This document shows, piece after piece, positions 58,501 to 62,564 of a stretch of DNA of 64,000 nt. The stretch lies in contig JAZAYU010000012.1 of the NCBI GenBank assembly GCA_038501625.1, forward strand, positions 5,332,001 to 5,396,000, written 5' to 3'. A program made the translations under genes and the position numbers. The notes under the pieces are model-generated. The model was not told the DNA's origin and did no database searches. It saw nothing but the letters and a program-made list of their open reading frames with translations. Position 1 is the stretch's first letter. Every line of letters begins with the position of its first letter. Source of the DNA: Corbicula japonica (taxonomy: Eukaryota; Mollusca; Bivalvia; Venerida; Cyrenidae).

Positions 58501-61158
58501 TGAATTATATTTTCAGGCATTGATTTACAAGGAGTTTTTCTCTCAGGGAGATATGGAGAAAGCTAAGGGGCTTGAACCCATTGATATGATGGACAGGGAG
58601 CGTGCCCAGATACCGGCTCTACAGATCGGCTTCCTGGATCATGTGGCACTGCCTGTGTACAAGTAAGCATACTGATAGGGGTGCTGATGTTTCAATACAT
58701 TAACTCTTTTACTCCATGGGATATGATATGGGGCACGTCACGGGAAAAGGTACCTTCGGTCATTTTTAGTGATATTTTAGTTTTTACTAAATTAAGAAAA
58801 AACTTACAACTATAAATCAATTTCTTATAACTTAAATGTGATTGTGTTACATGTTTTGACAATAAAATGGTATTTTTACCGCGAAATGCATAATAAATAA
58901 TGTTGTCTGCTCATATTTATGACGTCATTTCAAAGATTGACGTCAGCTGTCAGAAGATACTTTTTCCTGTGACGCCCCCCATATGTAAGATGTATCTTTG
59001 AAGTAAAAGGTGAAGCTTATATGAGCTCTTTTTTACAAGTTCTGAGCAGCCTGTTATCACAATTTTCAGACTGTCAATCAGGGTCAGCCAAACCACCTGT
59101 TGAATTTTCTAATGAAATAAGAAAGTTAAAAATGCATATCAGGAATGGCCACATACAGGGAAAATACAGTAGAAATAGCCTCCTAACTTGGCCAAATGCA
59201 GAGAGGAAATTATAGCTGGTCTATAAAATGATCAATATAAAAAAAGCTGCCAAAAACAATTGTTGAAAATGAGAACCTAAAGTTTGTTTAACTTTTTACT
59301 CCACATATGGGGCGCATCATGGGAAATGGTACCTTCGGACAGTTGACGTCAATCCTTGAAATGACGTCATAAAGTTGAGCAGACGACATTAATGATTATG
59401 CATTTCACGGAAAAATATCATTTTAATATTATCAAAATATGTAACAAAATCACATTTGAGTTATAAGACATTGATTTATAGATGTAAGTTCTTTCTTAAT
59501 TTAGTAAAAACTAAAATGTCACAAAATATGACCGAAGGTACCTTTTCCCGTGGCGGGCCCCAAATATGGATTATATCAGGTGTGCAACCAGTGTTGATCC
59601 AGATCAGTTGAAATGTTGATCTGGTATGCATGTCAATTTAACATTAACTAACCATTTGCATTCTTTTTGTATTATTCTATAGAAAATCCCTGGTTTTCAT
59701 ATCCATCATTTAGAATTGATAATTCATATTTGTGCACATCAAGTAAGCTAAACATCATGTTAATTGAAGTTTCTTTGTTTAACCATCCCAAAAAAGTTTT
59801 AAAGTGCAATCCACTGAAAAAATGTTCCTCAAGATAGTTTAACCATTTACTCCATATAAAGGTGTTTTATTACATGAGCTAACAGTCTAGATCCAGATCA
59901 GCTGGTACATCTATGGCACCTAATAAGGATCTACACTGTTTGGCCAGAAATAACCTAATCAATGAAACGTAAACAGTTTAGATCCTAATCAGTTTGCACA
60001 GTTGTGCCAACTGATCTGGATCCACACAGTTCATTCATGGATAACATCCATATCCCATGGATTAAATGGTCAACACACATTTGAAAGATCGAGAATTTTG
60101 TTTGGAATGTATTGAAGATTGATTGAACCTTGTTTACACTCTAGTTAATTTTGTTGATAGAAAATAATTTTGATTTTCATACATTTATTTGTCTTTTAGA
60201 TTTTGTGTCGCCTGCAATAGCAGGTAGAAACTTAATGTTGCCTATAATTTGAAAGTACTTCACGACAAAAAGAATGATAACACCTGTTTCACTATATCTT
60301 TTAGTTATACCCCTTTCAAATGCAAACTTAGGAGACACTTGTCCCGTTGAACACCAAATTCTAGTTAAGTTGAAATAAAGCAACTGACTGAATGTTGTAT
60401 GTTGATATTCCAGGTTGTTGGGTAAGCTGTACCCTGGGGCTGAAGAAGTAGTGGAGAGGGTGGAGGACAATATTGTCTGAGAGATGCATGTTACTCACTA
60501 AATGTTGTGTATTAATATTCCAGGTTGTTGGGTAAGCTGTACCCTGGGACTGAAACGTCGCGGAGAGGTTGATGGACAATATAGCCTGAGAGATGCATGT
60601 TACTCACTAAACGCTGTGTATTAATATTCCAGGTTGTTGGGGAAGCTGTACCCTGGGGCTGAAGAAGTAGCAGAGAGGGTGGAGGACAATATTGTCTGAG
60701 AGATGCATGTTACTCACTAAATAATGTGTATTAATATTTCAGGTTGTTGGGTAAGCTGTACCCTTGGGCTGAAGAAGTAGCAGAGAGGGTGGAGGACAAT
60801 ATTGTCTGAGAGATGCATGTTACTCACTAAATAATGTGTATTAATATTTCAGGTTGTTGGGTAAGCTGTACCCTGGGGCTGAAGAAGTAGCAGAGAGGGT
60901 GGAGGACAATATAGTCTAAGAGATGCATGTTACTCACTAAATGCTGTGTATTAATATTCCAGGTTGTTAGGCAAGTTGTACCCTGGGGCTGAAGAAGTCG
61001 CGGAGAGGGTGGAGGACAATAAACAGCACTGGGAGAAAATTTCCAACTTGATCAAGTTAAAACGGGGAGGAAGTCAGGCCAGAATGACCTTTGATGAAGT
61101 GTTAGCTATTGAGAATGAAGTAGATGCAGACAGTTCAAAGATTGTCAATGGAACTTGA
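6877..61158 (+). CDS. PDE2A: PDE2-type cGMP-stimulated cyclic nucleotide phosphodiesterase (multi-exon gene, 5' end missing)
   Basis: The enzyme hydrolyses cAMP and cGMP to 5'-monophosphates, and in the family it is activated by cGMP binding to GAF-B. Coding exons: 6877-6967, 8550-8602, 11410-11484, 14620-14661, 15739-15807, 20496-20626, 24907-25018, 26379-26418, 28227-28290, 28710-28794, 32474-32534, 35444-35525, 36900-36934, 37947-38062, one of 38863-38940 or 40320-40397, 42077-42199, 43974-44044, 49043-49165, 50887-50974, 52206-52253, 52973-53047, 55683-55782, 56900-57012, 58517-58662, 60963-61158. Every junction keeps frame and the sum is 2217 nt, equal to about the last 737 residues of vertebrate PDE2A with almost no gaps. 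Domain order (local residues): GAF-A about 24-190, linker helix 192-215, GAF-B about 215-350, linker 353-380, catalytic about 395-710. Metal-site motifs [20 protein letters not shown] and TSCDLSDQT and the purine-contacting Q in LQIGFLDH are all present. The N-terminal exons were not found. The assignment to PDE2 rather than PDE5, 6, 10 or 11 rests on long identities such as [16 protein letters not shown] and [14 protein letters not shown]. Confidence 0.95.
6968..8549. other. Intron
   Basis: Contains degenerate family B elements at 7678-7890, 7983-8108 and 8325-8490. The rest is AT-rich with no recognisable coding sequence. Confidence 0.7.
8550..8602 (+). CDS. PDE2A: PDE2 exon, start of GAF-A
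   Basis: A 53-nt exon with a polypyrimidine-cag acceptor and gtaagt donor. It encodes [18 protein letters not shown], closely matching the opening GAF-A helix of PDE2A (GELYDLDASSLQLKVLQY). Phase 1 in, phase 0 out. Confidence 0.92.
8603..11409. other. Intron with nested small elements
   Basis: Family B remnant about 8628-8960, interrupted by a family A copy at 8773-8907 that lacks part of one arm. An element with termini cagggctttttatcc / gataaaaagccctgg spans about 9061-9416 and is itself inserted in a family A-like sequence. Degenerate family A arms cover 9417-9800, family B is at 10501-10711, and a 30-bp inverted repeat lies at 11056-11085 and 11129-11158. Confidence 0.65.
11056..11158. 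repeat. 30-bp inverted repeat pair
   Basis: acagtatgcattctgtaggt at 11056 is mirrored by acctacagaatgcatactgt ending at 11158, with one mismatch over about 30 bp and a 43-bp loop. Family unknown. Confidence 0.75.
11410..11484 (+). CDS. PDE2A: PDE2 exon, GAF-A strand region
   Basis: A 75-nt exon between a gacag acceptor and a gtaagt donor, phase 0 on both sides. It encodes [20 protein letters not shown] followed by ELFCQ, matching the family pattern LQQETRASRCCLLLVSE. Confidence 0.9.
11485..14619. other. Intron
   Basis: 11812-12002 is bounded by inverted ggttaaaaaagacaaaagaa ends and contains family B arms; a family B right end follows to 12066. A truncated family A copy is at 12111-12210. 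12228-13110 is an AT-rich block beginning aaggcgttcgctacag, with a poly-C run near 12400, origin unknown. Family B is at 13246-13460 and 14263-14503, and a small TIR element at 14051-14231. Confidence 0.6.
14051..14231. mobile_element. Small TIR element (acagtaaaacccct ends)
   Basis: Left end TACAGTAAAACCCCTC and right end GAGGGGTTTCACTGTA form inverted repeats flanked by TA, with internal cggaaat / ctgtaatag similarity. Compatible with a TA-targeting (Tc1/mariner-like) MITE. Confidence 0.65.
14620..14661 (+). CDS. PDE2A: PDE2 exon, GAF-A (short)
   Basis: A 42-nt exon encoding [14 protein letters not shown] (family VIGDKVLGEEVSFP). The acceptor is tttttttag and the donor gtaatt. Phase 0-0, so skipping it would delete 14 residues of GAF-A without a frameshift. 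Confidence 0.88.
14662..15738. other. Intron
   Basis: Diverged family A arms at 14694-14760 and 15008-15130 and a degenerate family B copy at 15146-15352. Otherwise AT-rich. Confidence 0.6.
15739..15807 (+). CDS. PDE2A: PDE2 exon, GAF-A middle
   Basis: A 69-nt exon with acceptor tttttcag and donor gtatgg. It encodes [20 protein letters not shown] then IPV, aligned with the GCLGQVVEDKKSIQLKDL stretch of GAF-A. Phase 0-0. Confidence 0.85.
15808..20495. other. Intron
   Basis: Half family B at 15845-15999; a 1.27-kb TIR element at 16328-17620; a short repeat at 18417-18497 shared with 37309-37368; a family B copy at 18593-19239 split by an unrelated insertion of about 400 bp (from about 18813); family A at 20055-20200 and diverged arms at 19640-19790; family B remnants at 20210-20475. 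The stretches 17620-18400 and 19240-19600 show nothing recognisable. Confidence 0.6.
16328..17620. mobile_element. Non-autonomous DNA transposon with TACCGTATTTTCCCGC ends
   Basis: The left end taccgtattttcccgcttat (16328) is mirrored at the right end (17590-17620, cttgtaagcgggaaaatacg then gta). Inner motifs aagacgggacccctacttt and gggtcccctacttttaagg recur in opposite sense. A TA target duplication is possible. About 1.29 kb, with no long open frame, so it is presumably mobilised in trans. Confidence 0.75.
20496..20626 (+). CDS. PDE2A: PDE2 exon, GAF-A late strands and NK motif
   Basis: A 131-nt exon with acceptor atttcag, phase 0 in, phase 2 out. It encodes the [20 protein letters not shown] strands and then [10 protein letters not shown], which carries the NK of the GAF NKxnFx3DE signature. 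The donor is AG followed by gttttt, unusually weak after the GT. It is supported by exact phase agreement with the next exon and by homology (NKQNAAR then FTDRD). Decayed copies of this exon end lie 80-120 and about 570 bp downstream. Confidence 0.9.
20700..21265 (+). repeat. Decayed duplicates of the GAF-A exon end and donor
   Basis: 20708-20742 (tgttgctaacaac, then aatgcatattaggttttt) resembles the exon end at 20600-20634 (tgttgccaacaag, then aatgcagcaaggttttt). 21196-21250 repeats gtgcagcaaggttt and the following intron, including caatcaaactgcagctg, which also occurs at 20667-20683. Neither duplicate keeps a full coding exon. Confidence 0.6.
22204..22355. mobile_element. Family A foldback element
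   Basis: A clean palindrome with different ends: left CAGGGCTGAAGG, right CCTTGGGCACAG. The CAG triplet on both sides suggests the target duplication. Confidence 0.85.
24907..25018 (+). CDS. PDE2A: PDE2 exon, end of GAF-A
   Basis: A 112-nt exon with acceptor tttcag and donor gttagt, phase 2 in, phase 0 out. It encodes [20 protein letters not shown] followed by [30 protein letters not shown] is identical to the vertebrate sequence. The final acidic pair of the NKFDE signature reads D-I here, where vertebrate GAF-A has D-E. A TTAA-bounded element starts only 5 bp after the donor. Confidence 0.95.
25019..26378. other. Intron
   Basis: A family B element begins at 25024, five bases from the donor, and is truncated near 25183 by a family A end (ttttatgatcttgggcc). 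A diverged family B copy at 26038-26354 ends 24 bp before the next acceptor. The middle part has a C-run and CA repeat near 25590 and no recognised gene. Confidence 0.65.
26379..26418 (+). CDS. PDE2A: PDE2 exon, linker helix between GAF-A and GAF-B
   Basis: A 40-nt exon with acceptor tctttcag and donor gtgagt, phase 0 in, phase 1 out. It encodes [13 protein letters not shown] (family ALLQVAKNLFTHL), joining to [10 protein letters not shown] in the next exon. The frame stays open past the donor; see the read-through entry. Confidence 0.93.
26419..27461 (+). CDS. Candidate read-through 3' extension of the PDE2 linker exon (alternative C-terminus)
   Basis: If the gtgagt donor at 26419 is not used, the PDE2 frame runs on for 347 codons (starting [14 protein letters not shown], ending QIHCSAFV) before a stop at 27459-27461. 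Other non-repeat intron sequence here is closed every few dozen codons, so this length is not expected by chance. The tail shows no domain I recognise. It is hydrophilic and Ser/Asp/Glu-rich ([34 protein letters not shown]), with basic patches RRGRS, TRRRINI and EKRRGY. It has no membrane segment and no family A or B repeat. The product would be GAF-A plus linker helix with no GAF-B and no catalytic domain. Alternatively it is a long cassette ending at an internal phase-1 donor (candidates 27355 and 27397). An ATTAAA-like poly(A) signal lies near 27615. Coding status is inferred. Confidence 0.65.
27462..28226. other. Remainder of the intron after the read-through stop
   Basis: AT-rich, with an ATTAAA-like signal near 27615, an (ATTA)n run at 27790-27815, a purine-rich stretch at 27847-27865, and a family A foldback (gatcataaaact subtype) at about 28034-28180, ending 47 bp before the acceptor. 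Confidence 0.6.
28227..28290 (+). CDS. PDE2A: PDE2 exon, linker to GAF-B
   Basis: A 64-nt exon with acceptor ttttag and donor gtgagt, phase 1 in, phase 0-plus-2 out. It encodes [20 protein letters not shown] then E and a split Arg, matching VLLQEIITEARNLSNAE at the start of GAF-B. Confidence 0.92.
28291..28709. other. Intron
   Basis: AT-rich; a diverged family A copy covers about 28545-28682 just upstream of the acceptor. No coding sequence seen. Confidence 0.55.
28710..28794 (+). CDS. PDE2A: PDE2 exon, GAF-B first strands
   Basis: An 85-nt exon with acceptor tccacag and donor gtatgt. It encodes [20 protein letters not shown] followed by [15 protein letters not shown] and ELVAKVFDG are family-identical. 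A family B element begins about 50 bp after the donor. Confidence 0.95.
28795..32473. other. Intron
   Basis: Family B at 28844-29082, 29748-29972, 30879-31072 and a half copy at 32176-32350. A sequence related to the ggtaccttc family (aaggtaacttcaaacagtgg, then gacgtcataaagatgagct) lies at about 29970-30200. The rest, including 29090-29740 and 31080-32170, is AT-rich without recognised features. Confidence 0.6.
28844..29082. mobile_element. Family B TTAA element
   Basis: A well-preserved copy (TTAACCCTTTCC to GGAAAGGGTTAA) lying 50 bp after the donor of the exon ending at 28794. It contains both hairpin halves. Confidence 0.85.
32474..32534 (+). CDS. PDE2A: PDE2 exon, GAF-B
   Basis: A 61-nt exon with acceptor ttttgcag and donor gtaggg, phase 0 in, phase 1 out. 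It encodes [20 protein letters not shown] and a split Gly, matching IRIPADQGIAGHVATTG, the loop that closes over cGMP in GAF-B. Confidence 0.94.
32600..32836. mobile_element. Family B TTAA element beside a GAF-B exon
   Basis: Starts TTAACTTTCC and ends GGAAAGGGTGAA, so one TTAA is mutated. It lies 66 bp after the exon donor at 32535. Both hairpins are intact. Confidence 0.8.
33750..33935 (+). repeat. Two-copy tandem duplication of about 88 bp
   Basis: Contains aaatgtaaatgtagatgtaa and agaccacctgtggataaata in both copies, plus a third partial start near 33918. It keeps frames open on both strands ([10 protein letters not shown] on the minus strand) but has no gene-like features. Confidence 0.85.
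35444..35525 (+). CDS. PDE2A: PDE2 exon, GAF-B
   Basis: An 82-nt exon with acceptor gttgcag and donor gtaaat, phase 1 in, phase 2 out. It encodes [20 protein letters not shown] then STGFRT. HPLFYRG and [17 protein letters not shown] (across the next junction) are hallmarks of PDE2 GAF-B. Confidence 0.96.
35526..36899. other. Intron
   Basis: A diverged family B copy at about 35965-36332 is split by a clean family A copy at 36017-36164. A good family B copy lies at 36393-36634. A purine-rich stretch covers 35625-35660. Confidence 0.65.
36900..36934 (+). CDS. PDE2A: PDE2 exon, GAF-B (35 nt)
   Basis: A very short exon with acceptor attacag and donor gtaagt, phase 2 in, phase 1 out. It encodes [11 protein letters not shown] flanked by split Arg and Gly codons. 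The vertebrate equivalent is [11 protein letters not shown]. Confidence 0.94.
36935..37946. other. Intron
   Basis: 37262-37430 is a repeat also present at 18395-18505 (shared atgataatttccaact, ttggccaaaat). One arm of a family A copy is at 37680-37760. Otherwise AT-rich. Confidence 0.55.
37947..38062 (+). CDS. PDE2A: PDE2 exon, end of GAF-B with NKFDE motif
   Basis: A 116-nt exon with acceptor tttttcag and donor gtatgt, phase 1 in, phase 0 out. It encodes [20 protein letters not shown] then [18 protein letters not shown]. The GAF signature NKx(n)Fx3DE is complete (NK, F, DE), consistent with cGMP binding in GAF-B. Confidence 0.96.
38567..38862 (+). repeat. Tandem 84-88-bp repeats duplicating the front of linker exon a
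   Basis: The phrase gggactgcac recurs at 38567, 38651, 38739 and 38826. The copy at 38776 has an intact acceptor (gtgttccag) and the first seven codons SLMYKKV, then runs into LCII and a stop. The copy near 38690 has lost its AG (ttcaa), and earlier ones are more decayed. The last repeat leads directly into the functional exon at 38863. Confidence 0.85.
38863..38940 (+). CDS. PDE2A: PDE2 alternative linker exon, version a
   Basis: A 78-nt exon with acceptor gttgtgtttcag and donor gtcagg, phase 0-0. It encodes [20 protein letters not shown] then MMYHMK, matching vertebrate SLLYKKVNEAQYRSHLANE and MMMYHMK. This is the linker helix joining GAF-B to the catalytic domain. A second 78-nt exon encoding the same element lies 1.4 kb downstream. 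Version a is closer to the vertebrate sequence (KKV and MMYHMK). Truncated copies of its front half lie in tandem just upstream. Confidence 0.88.
38941..40319. other. Intron between the two alternative linker exons
   Basis: Family A copies at 39031-39180 and a more diverged one at 39808-39920. No coding sequence other than the flanking exons was recognised. The 1379-bp spacing is too long for steric splice-site interference. Confidence 0.6.
40320..40397 (+). CDS. PDE2A: PDE2 alternative linker exon, version b
   Basis: A 78-nt exon with acceptor tttttacag and donor gtcagt, phase 0-0. It encodes [20 protein letters not shown] then MIYHMQ. Length, phase and position in the protein are the same as for the exon at 38863-38940, with 17 of 26 residues identical. 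Both are intact, so they are alternative cassettes: mutually exclusive, or both included in frame. Which joins to 42077 in which tissue cannot be read from DNA. Confidence 0.9.
40398..42076. other. Intron
   Basis: Homopolymer run of C then A at 40478-40529, a family B fragment at 40586-40660, family B at 40866-41074, family A (with a shortened arm) at 41702-41835. The rest is AT-rich. Confidence 0.6.
42077..42199 (+). CDS. PDE2A: PDE2 exon, entry to the catalytic domain
   Basis: A 123-nt exon with acceptor tttgtag and donor gtatgt, phase 0-0. It encodes [20 protein letters not shown] then [21 protein letters not shown]. FxYxPRSLPED is a PDE2 signature (vertebrate FASFTYTPRSLPEDD). Confidence 0.95.
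42333..42838. mobile_element. hAT-like MITE inside a family B element
   Basis: Left end TAGTGATGTGCCGATGATCG and right end GATATCTCAACACTA are imperfect inverted repeats, with internal aaccgattataatcggt. The flanks gtttatat and gtgcatat could be a decayed 8-bp duplication. The host family B sequence resumes on both sides. Confidence 0.6.
43224..43373. mobile_element. Family A foldback element inserted in a family B element
   Basis: A full palindrome, CAGGGCTGAAGG to CCTTGGGCACAG, lying between degraded family B pieces (43035-43215 and 43376 onward). Confidence 0.8.
43974..44044 (+). CDS. PDE2A: PDE2 exon, catalytic domain
   Basis: A 71-nt exon with acceptor tttttcag and donor gtaagt, phase 0 in, phase 2 out. 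It encodes [20 protein letters not shown] then TLA and a split Arg, matching [23 protein letters not shown]. Confidence 0.93.
45385..48181. mobile_element. 2.8-kb TIR element (GGCTGTCAACC ends) hosting another element
   Basis: GGCTGTCAACC at 45385 is mirrored by GGTTGACAGCC at 48170-48180. Both ends carry cctatattt repeats in the expected inverted sense. No transposase frame seen. It contains the element at 46587-47814. Confidence 0.65.
46587..47814. mobile_element. 1.2-kb TIR element (TACAGTAGAATTCGC ends), nested
   Basis: Left tacagtagaattcgcttatt (then tgaata) is mirrored on the right by tattcaaataagcg and ggaatgtactgta, flanked by TA. It lies wholly inside the larger element. Internal frames are short (up to about 60 codons) and unconvincing. 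Confidence 0.65.
48400..48905 (+). repeat. 24-bp minisatellite, about 21 units
   Basis: Consensus ggaattccagttacagactg then atca. Variant units have gaccaataggg in a partly repeated order. Because 24 is a multiple of 3, frames stay open on both strands (SVTGIPDQ repeats on minus, RNSSYRLI on plus). It abuts a family B remnant, so it may have expanded from within or beside that element. Confidence 0.95.
49043..49165 (+). CDS. PDE2A: PDE2 exon, catalytic domain with first metal-site histidine
   Basis: A 123-nt exon with acceptor tattgtag and donor gtatgt, phase 2 in and 2 out. It encodes [20 protein letters not shown] then [20 protein letters not shown]. In YHNWLHA the first His is the family's general acid and the second a metal ligand. 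It follows a 5-kb intron and sits 32 bp after a family B remnant. Confidence 0.96.
   Translation, partial: VCADGEERLQKPSISQLATRLHCSTVLLPACEKPETGKQP
49166..50886. other. Intron
   Basis: Family A copies at 49304-49453, a partial one at 49454-49560, and 49647-49795; partial family A arms at 50325-50470 and family B at 50530-50757. The middle, 49880-50280, is unrecognised. Confidence 0.65.
50887..50974 (+). CDS. PDE2A: PDE2 exon, catalytic HD motif
   Basis: An 88-nt exon with acceptor gtttcag and donor gtaagt. It encodes [20 protein letters not shown] then [20 protein letters not shown] contains the HD metal-binding pair characteristic of class I phosphodiesterases. Confidence 0.97.
50975..52205. 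other. Intron
   Basis: An enlarged family B array at 51004-51427 with additional hairpin units, and two diverged copies at 51525-51735 and 51760-51965. Confidence 0.65.
52206..52253 (+). CDS. PDE2A: PDE2 exon, catalytic domain (48 nt)
   Basis: Encodes [16 protein letters not shown], with one difference from vertebrate [16 protein letters not shown]. Acceptor gtttcag, donor gtaaac, phase 0-0. Confidence 0.97.
52254..52972. other. Intron
   Basis: AT-rich, with no repeat family or coding sequence recognised. Confidence 0.5.
52973..53047 (+). CDS. PDE2A: PDE2 exon, catalytic domain
   Basis: A 75-nt exon, phase 0-0, acceptor atatttcag and donor gtaagg. It encodes [20 protein letters not shown] then NLSSK. 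RHHFAQ and ILNTxGCN are invariant in PDE2. Confidence 0.96.
53048..55682. other. Intron
   Basis: Family A at 53060-53211, family B at 53290-53503 and 53853-54090, a family B copy at 54149-54747 split by about 355 bp of unrelated sequence (54310-54665, containing mirrored aagtatcattcac and gtgaatgatactt), and diverged family A at 55052-55235. Confidence 0.6.
55683..55782 (+). CDS. PDE2A: PDE2 exon, catalytic domain
   Basis: A 100-nt exon with acceptor tttttcag and donor gtaagt, phase 0 in, phase 1 out. It encodes [20 protein letters not shown] then [27 protein letters not shown] is the PDE2 version of the second metal-site region. Confidence 0.97.
55783..56899. other. Intron
   Basis: A TIR-like element at about 55830-56000 (gtgcggcttatac motifs); family B pieces between 56045 and 56593; within them a gatcataaaact family A copy that is itself split by a clean family A copy at 56208-56353. 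Confidence 0.6.
56900..57012 (+). CDS. PDE2A: PDE2 exon, catalytic domain with distal metal-site aspartate
   Basis: A 113-nt exon with acceptor cattttag and donor gtaagt. It encodes [20 protein letters not shown] then [17 protein letters not shown]. The Asp of SCDLSDQT is the distal metal ligand in the family. A 35-bp minisatellite follows about 50 bp after the donor. Confidence 0.96.
57065..57275 (+). repeat. 35-bp minisatellite, about six units
   Basis: The unit contains gtataactccttctcgtcac and cttagtgcataaaca. The first units vary more than the later ones. Confidence 0.9.
57438..57588. mobile_element. Family A foldback element, gatcataaaacta subtype
   Basis: Termini CAGGGCCCAAGATCATAAAA and GATCTTGGGCACAG; the centre is ggcgactggtcgcc. 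It represents a second subtype using gatcataaaactaa arms; others are at 395-541, 20055-20200, 36017-36164 and 49647-49795. Confidence 0.85.
58517..58662 (+). CDS. PDE2A: PDE2 exon, catalytic domain with purine-binding Gln
   Basis: A 146-nt exon with acceptor tattttcag and donor gtaagc, phase 0 in, phase 2 out. It encodes [20 protein letters not shown], then [20 protein letters not shown], then DHVALPVY. The Gln of LQIGF is the conserved nucleotide-recognition residue, and MDRE is also conserved. Confidence 0.96.
58663..60413. other. Intron before the terminal-exon repeat
   Basis: Two ggtaccttc elements in opposite orientation (58730-58981 and 59308-59568), 320 bp of unrecognised sequence between them, a family B copy at 59839-60072, and AT-rich sequence to the first acceptor copy. 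Confidence 0.65.
58730..59568. mobile_element. Pair of palindromic MITEs with GGGGC..CACGGGAAAAGGTACC ends
   Basis: Copy 1 (58730-58981) starts cacgggaaaaggtaccttcg and ends tttttcctgtgacgcccccc. Copy 2 (59308-59568) starts ggggcgcatcatgggaaatg and ends aggtaccttttcccgtggcg, with internal features in reversed order. Both contain gacgtca motifs and ataaataatg or its mirror. Family unknown. Confidence 0.75.
60414..60962 (+). repeat. Five tandem 110-bp copies of the terminal exon's acceptor and 5' part
   Basis: Exon-like starts fall at 60414, 60524, 60633, 60743 and 60853, then the real exon at 60963: a period of 109-110 bp. Each copy has attccag or atttcag followed by GTTGTTGGG and the [11 protein letters not shown] codons. 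Copies 1, 3, 4 and 5 stay in frame and stop after DNIV (TGA at 60478, 60697 and 60817; TAA at 60917). Copy 2 is frameshifted after LYPG and stops near 60570. Each could serve as an alternative terminal exon that shortens the C-terminus, or as a decoy acceptor. Confidence 0.93.
60963..61158 (+). CDS. PDE2A: PDE2 terminal coding exon
   Basis: Acceptor tattccag; the split AA+G Lys codon continues to [29 protein letters not shown] and a divergent tail ending SSKIVNGT, with stop TGA at 61156-61158. Vertebrate PDE2A reads [21 protein letters not shown] here. Five upstream near-copies of its first 60 nt (60414-60919) carry acceptors but stop early. This is the only copy that continues into QHWEK. 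Confidence 0.95.
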
Positions 61159-61723
61159 TGTAATTCTGTAGAAAATAGGGAGATGGAGGGGAAATGCATT
61201 TTATGGTGTAGATCTACTATGTGCTATATGTTAACTCTTTACTCTATGGATATGACTTATATCATGTGTGACCAGTCTCAAATCTCAAGCATCTGATTGG
61301 CTGAAATGGCGACCAGTCGCCATTTCAGCCAATCAGATGCTTGAGATTTGAGACTGGTTTCCATGCTCAGCTTTATAACCTTCAGGCCAGTGTAGATCTG
61401 GATAGGTATTAGGATATTTCCTACCAAAAAAGTGACTGTTGAAGATCCGGATCAGACAGCATGAATGTTAATGTTGATCTTGATCTACACTTGTTGTTTT
61501 GGGATATACCACTTATCCTGTGGAGTAAAGGATTTAGAAGGTATAGAAATAATAGTTAACTTTCTGCTTACCTAGACAGACAACCATCTTTGGTGTCAAC
61601 TCAGATTTAGGTGGTTGCAATTTGAACTGGCAGGGTCTGGTATTAAGCTTCTTAAACATTGAACACTTATTTATAAAATGATCATCAGACTAAGATCACA
61701 AATTCATGTACGGTTTATGCAAT

Positions 61724-61965
61724 TTAACCCTTTCCTGTATAGACACACCTTTATTGCTAGGGAGAACAGTTTAGATCCAGATCAGCCGGCACATACGTGC
61801 CGTCTGATCGGGATCTAAACTGTTTGCTTTTTGATTCATTAGGTTATTTCTGACCAAAATGCGACCAGTGCAGATCCTGATCAGACGGCACGGATGTGCC
61901 GGCTGATCTGGATCTACACTGGTCGCACATGCGTAAAAATGGGTGTATATCAAGGAAAGGGTTAA
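61724..61965. mobile_element. Family B TTAA element
   Basis: A nearly complete copy with TTAA at both ends and arms gatccagatcagccggcaca / gccggctgatctggatc. It lies downstream of the stop codon, possibly within the 3' UTR. Confidence 0.85.
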
Positions 61966-62564
61966 AGGCTGGCTATTTTACTAAAATGCTGGCAAAGTTT
62001 TCAACCCCCATTTGCTTACATCCGTAAATAAAATAAGACCAGTTGACCCTTCTTTTTGGGCTTGGAGCCTGAAATGTCAGTATTTGTTTTAGGCCTAAAG
62101 CAACAGTAGGATAACCTTATGGTTATTATTACTGTTGGACTTGACCGACTCCTTCGTAGAATCGTAGTTGGCATATAGAAAAATAGAGGACTATTTCCAA
62201 ATACAAACGTGATAAAAGTAGTTCAAGTTCTTAGTTCTATCATGAAATAGAGGTAGCTGGGTTTGTCATCCATTTATTAACTCATTAAAACCATAGAAAT
62301 CGAAAGATCTGTTTGAATGTGTAAAAGTTATTTGGTAAGAAAAGTCCATTATTGACAACAAACTCGGCTAGTGTGATATTATTACACCAATGTACTCATT
62401 TTCATATCTTGACTTGTTACATGTTTCATTACAAATAATTAAATATCTTTATCCTTCATGAAAAAATCACTTGTTAAACTGTTGTATGTTATTGAAATAA
62501 ATTCATTAGGTTATGTTTTTTGGTAAGTTTTATACAAAAAGAAAATGCACATGTAAATATAAAG

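Larger units (their letters stand above)
57013..58516. other. Intron
   Basis: A 35-bp minisatellite at 57065-57275, family A at 57438-57588, a shortened family B at 57852-58050 and a degenerate ggtaccttc element from about 58263 to 58510. Confidence 0.65.
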
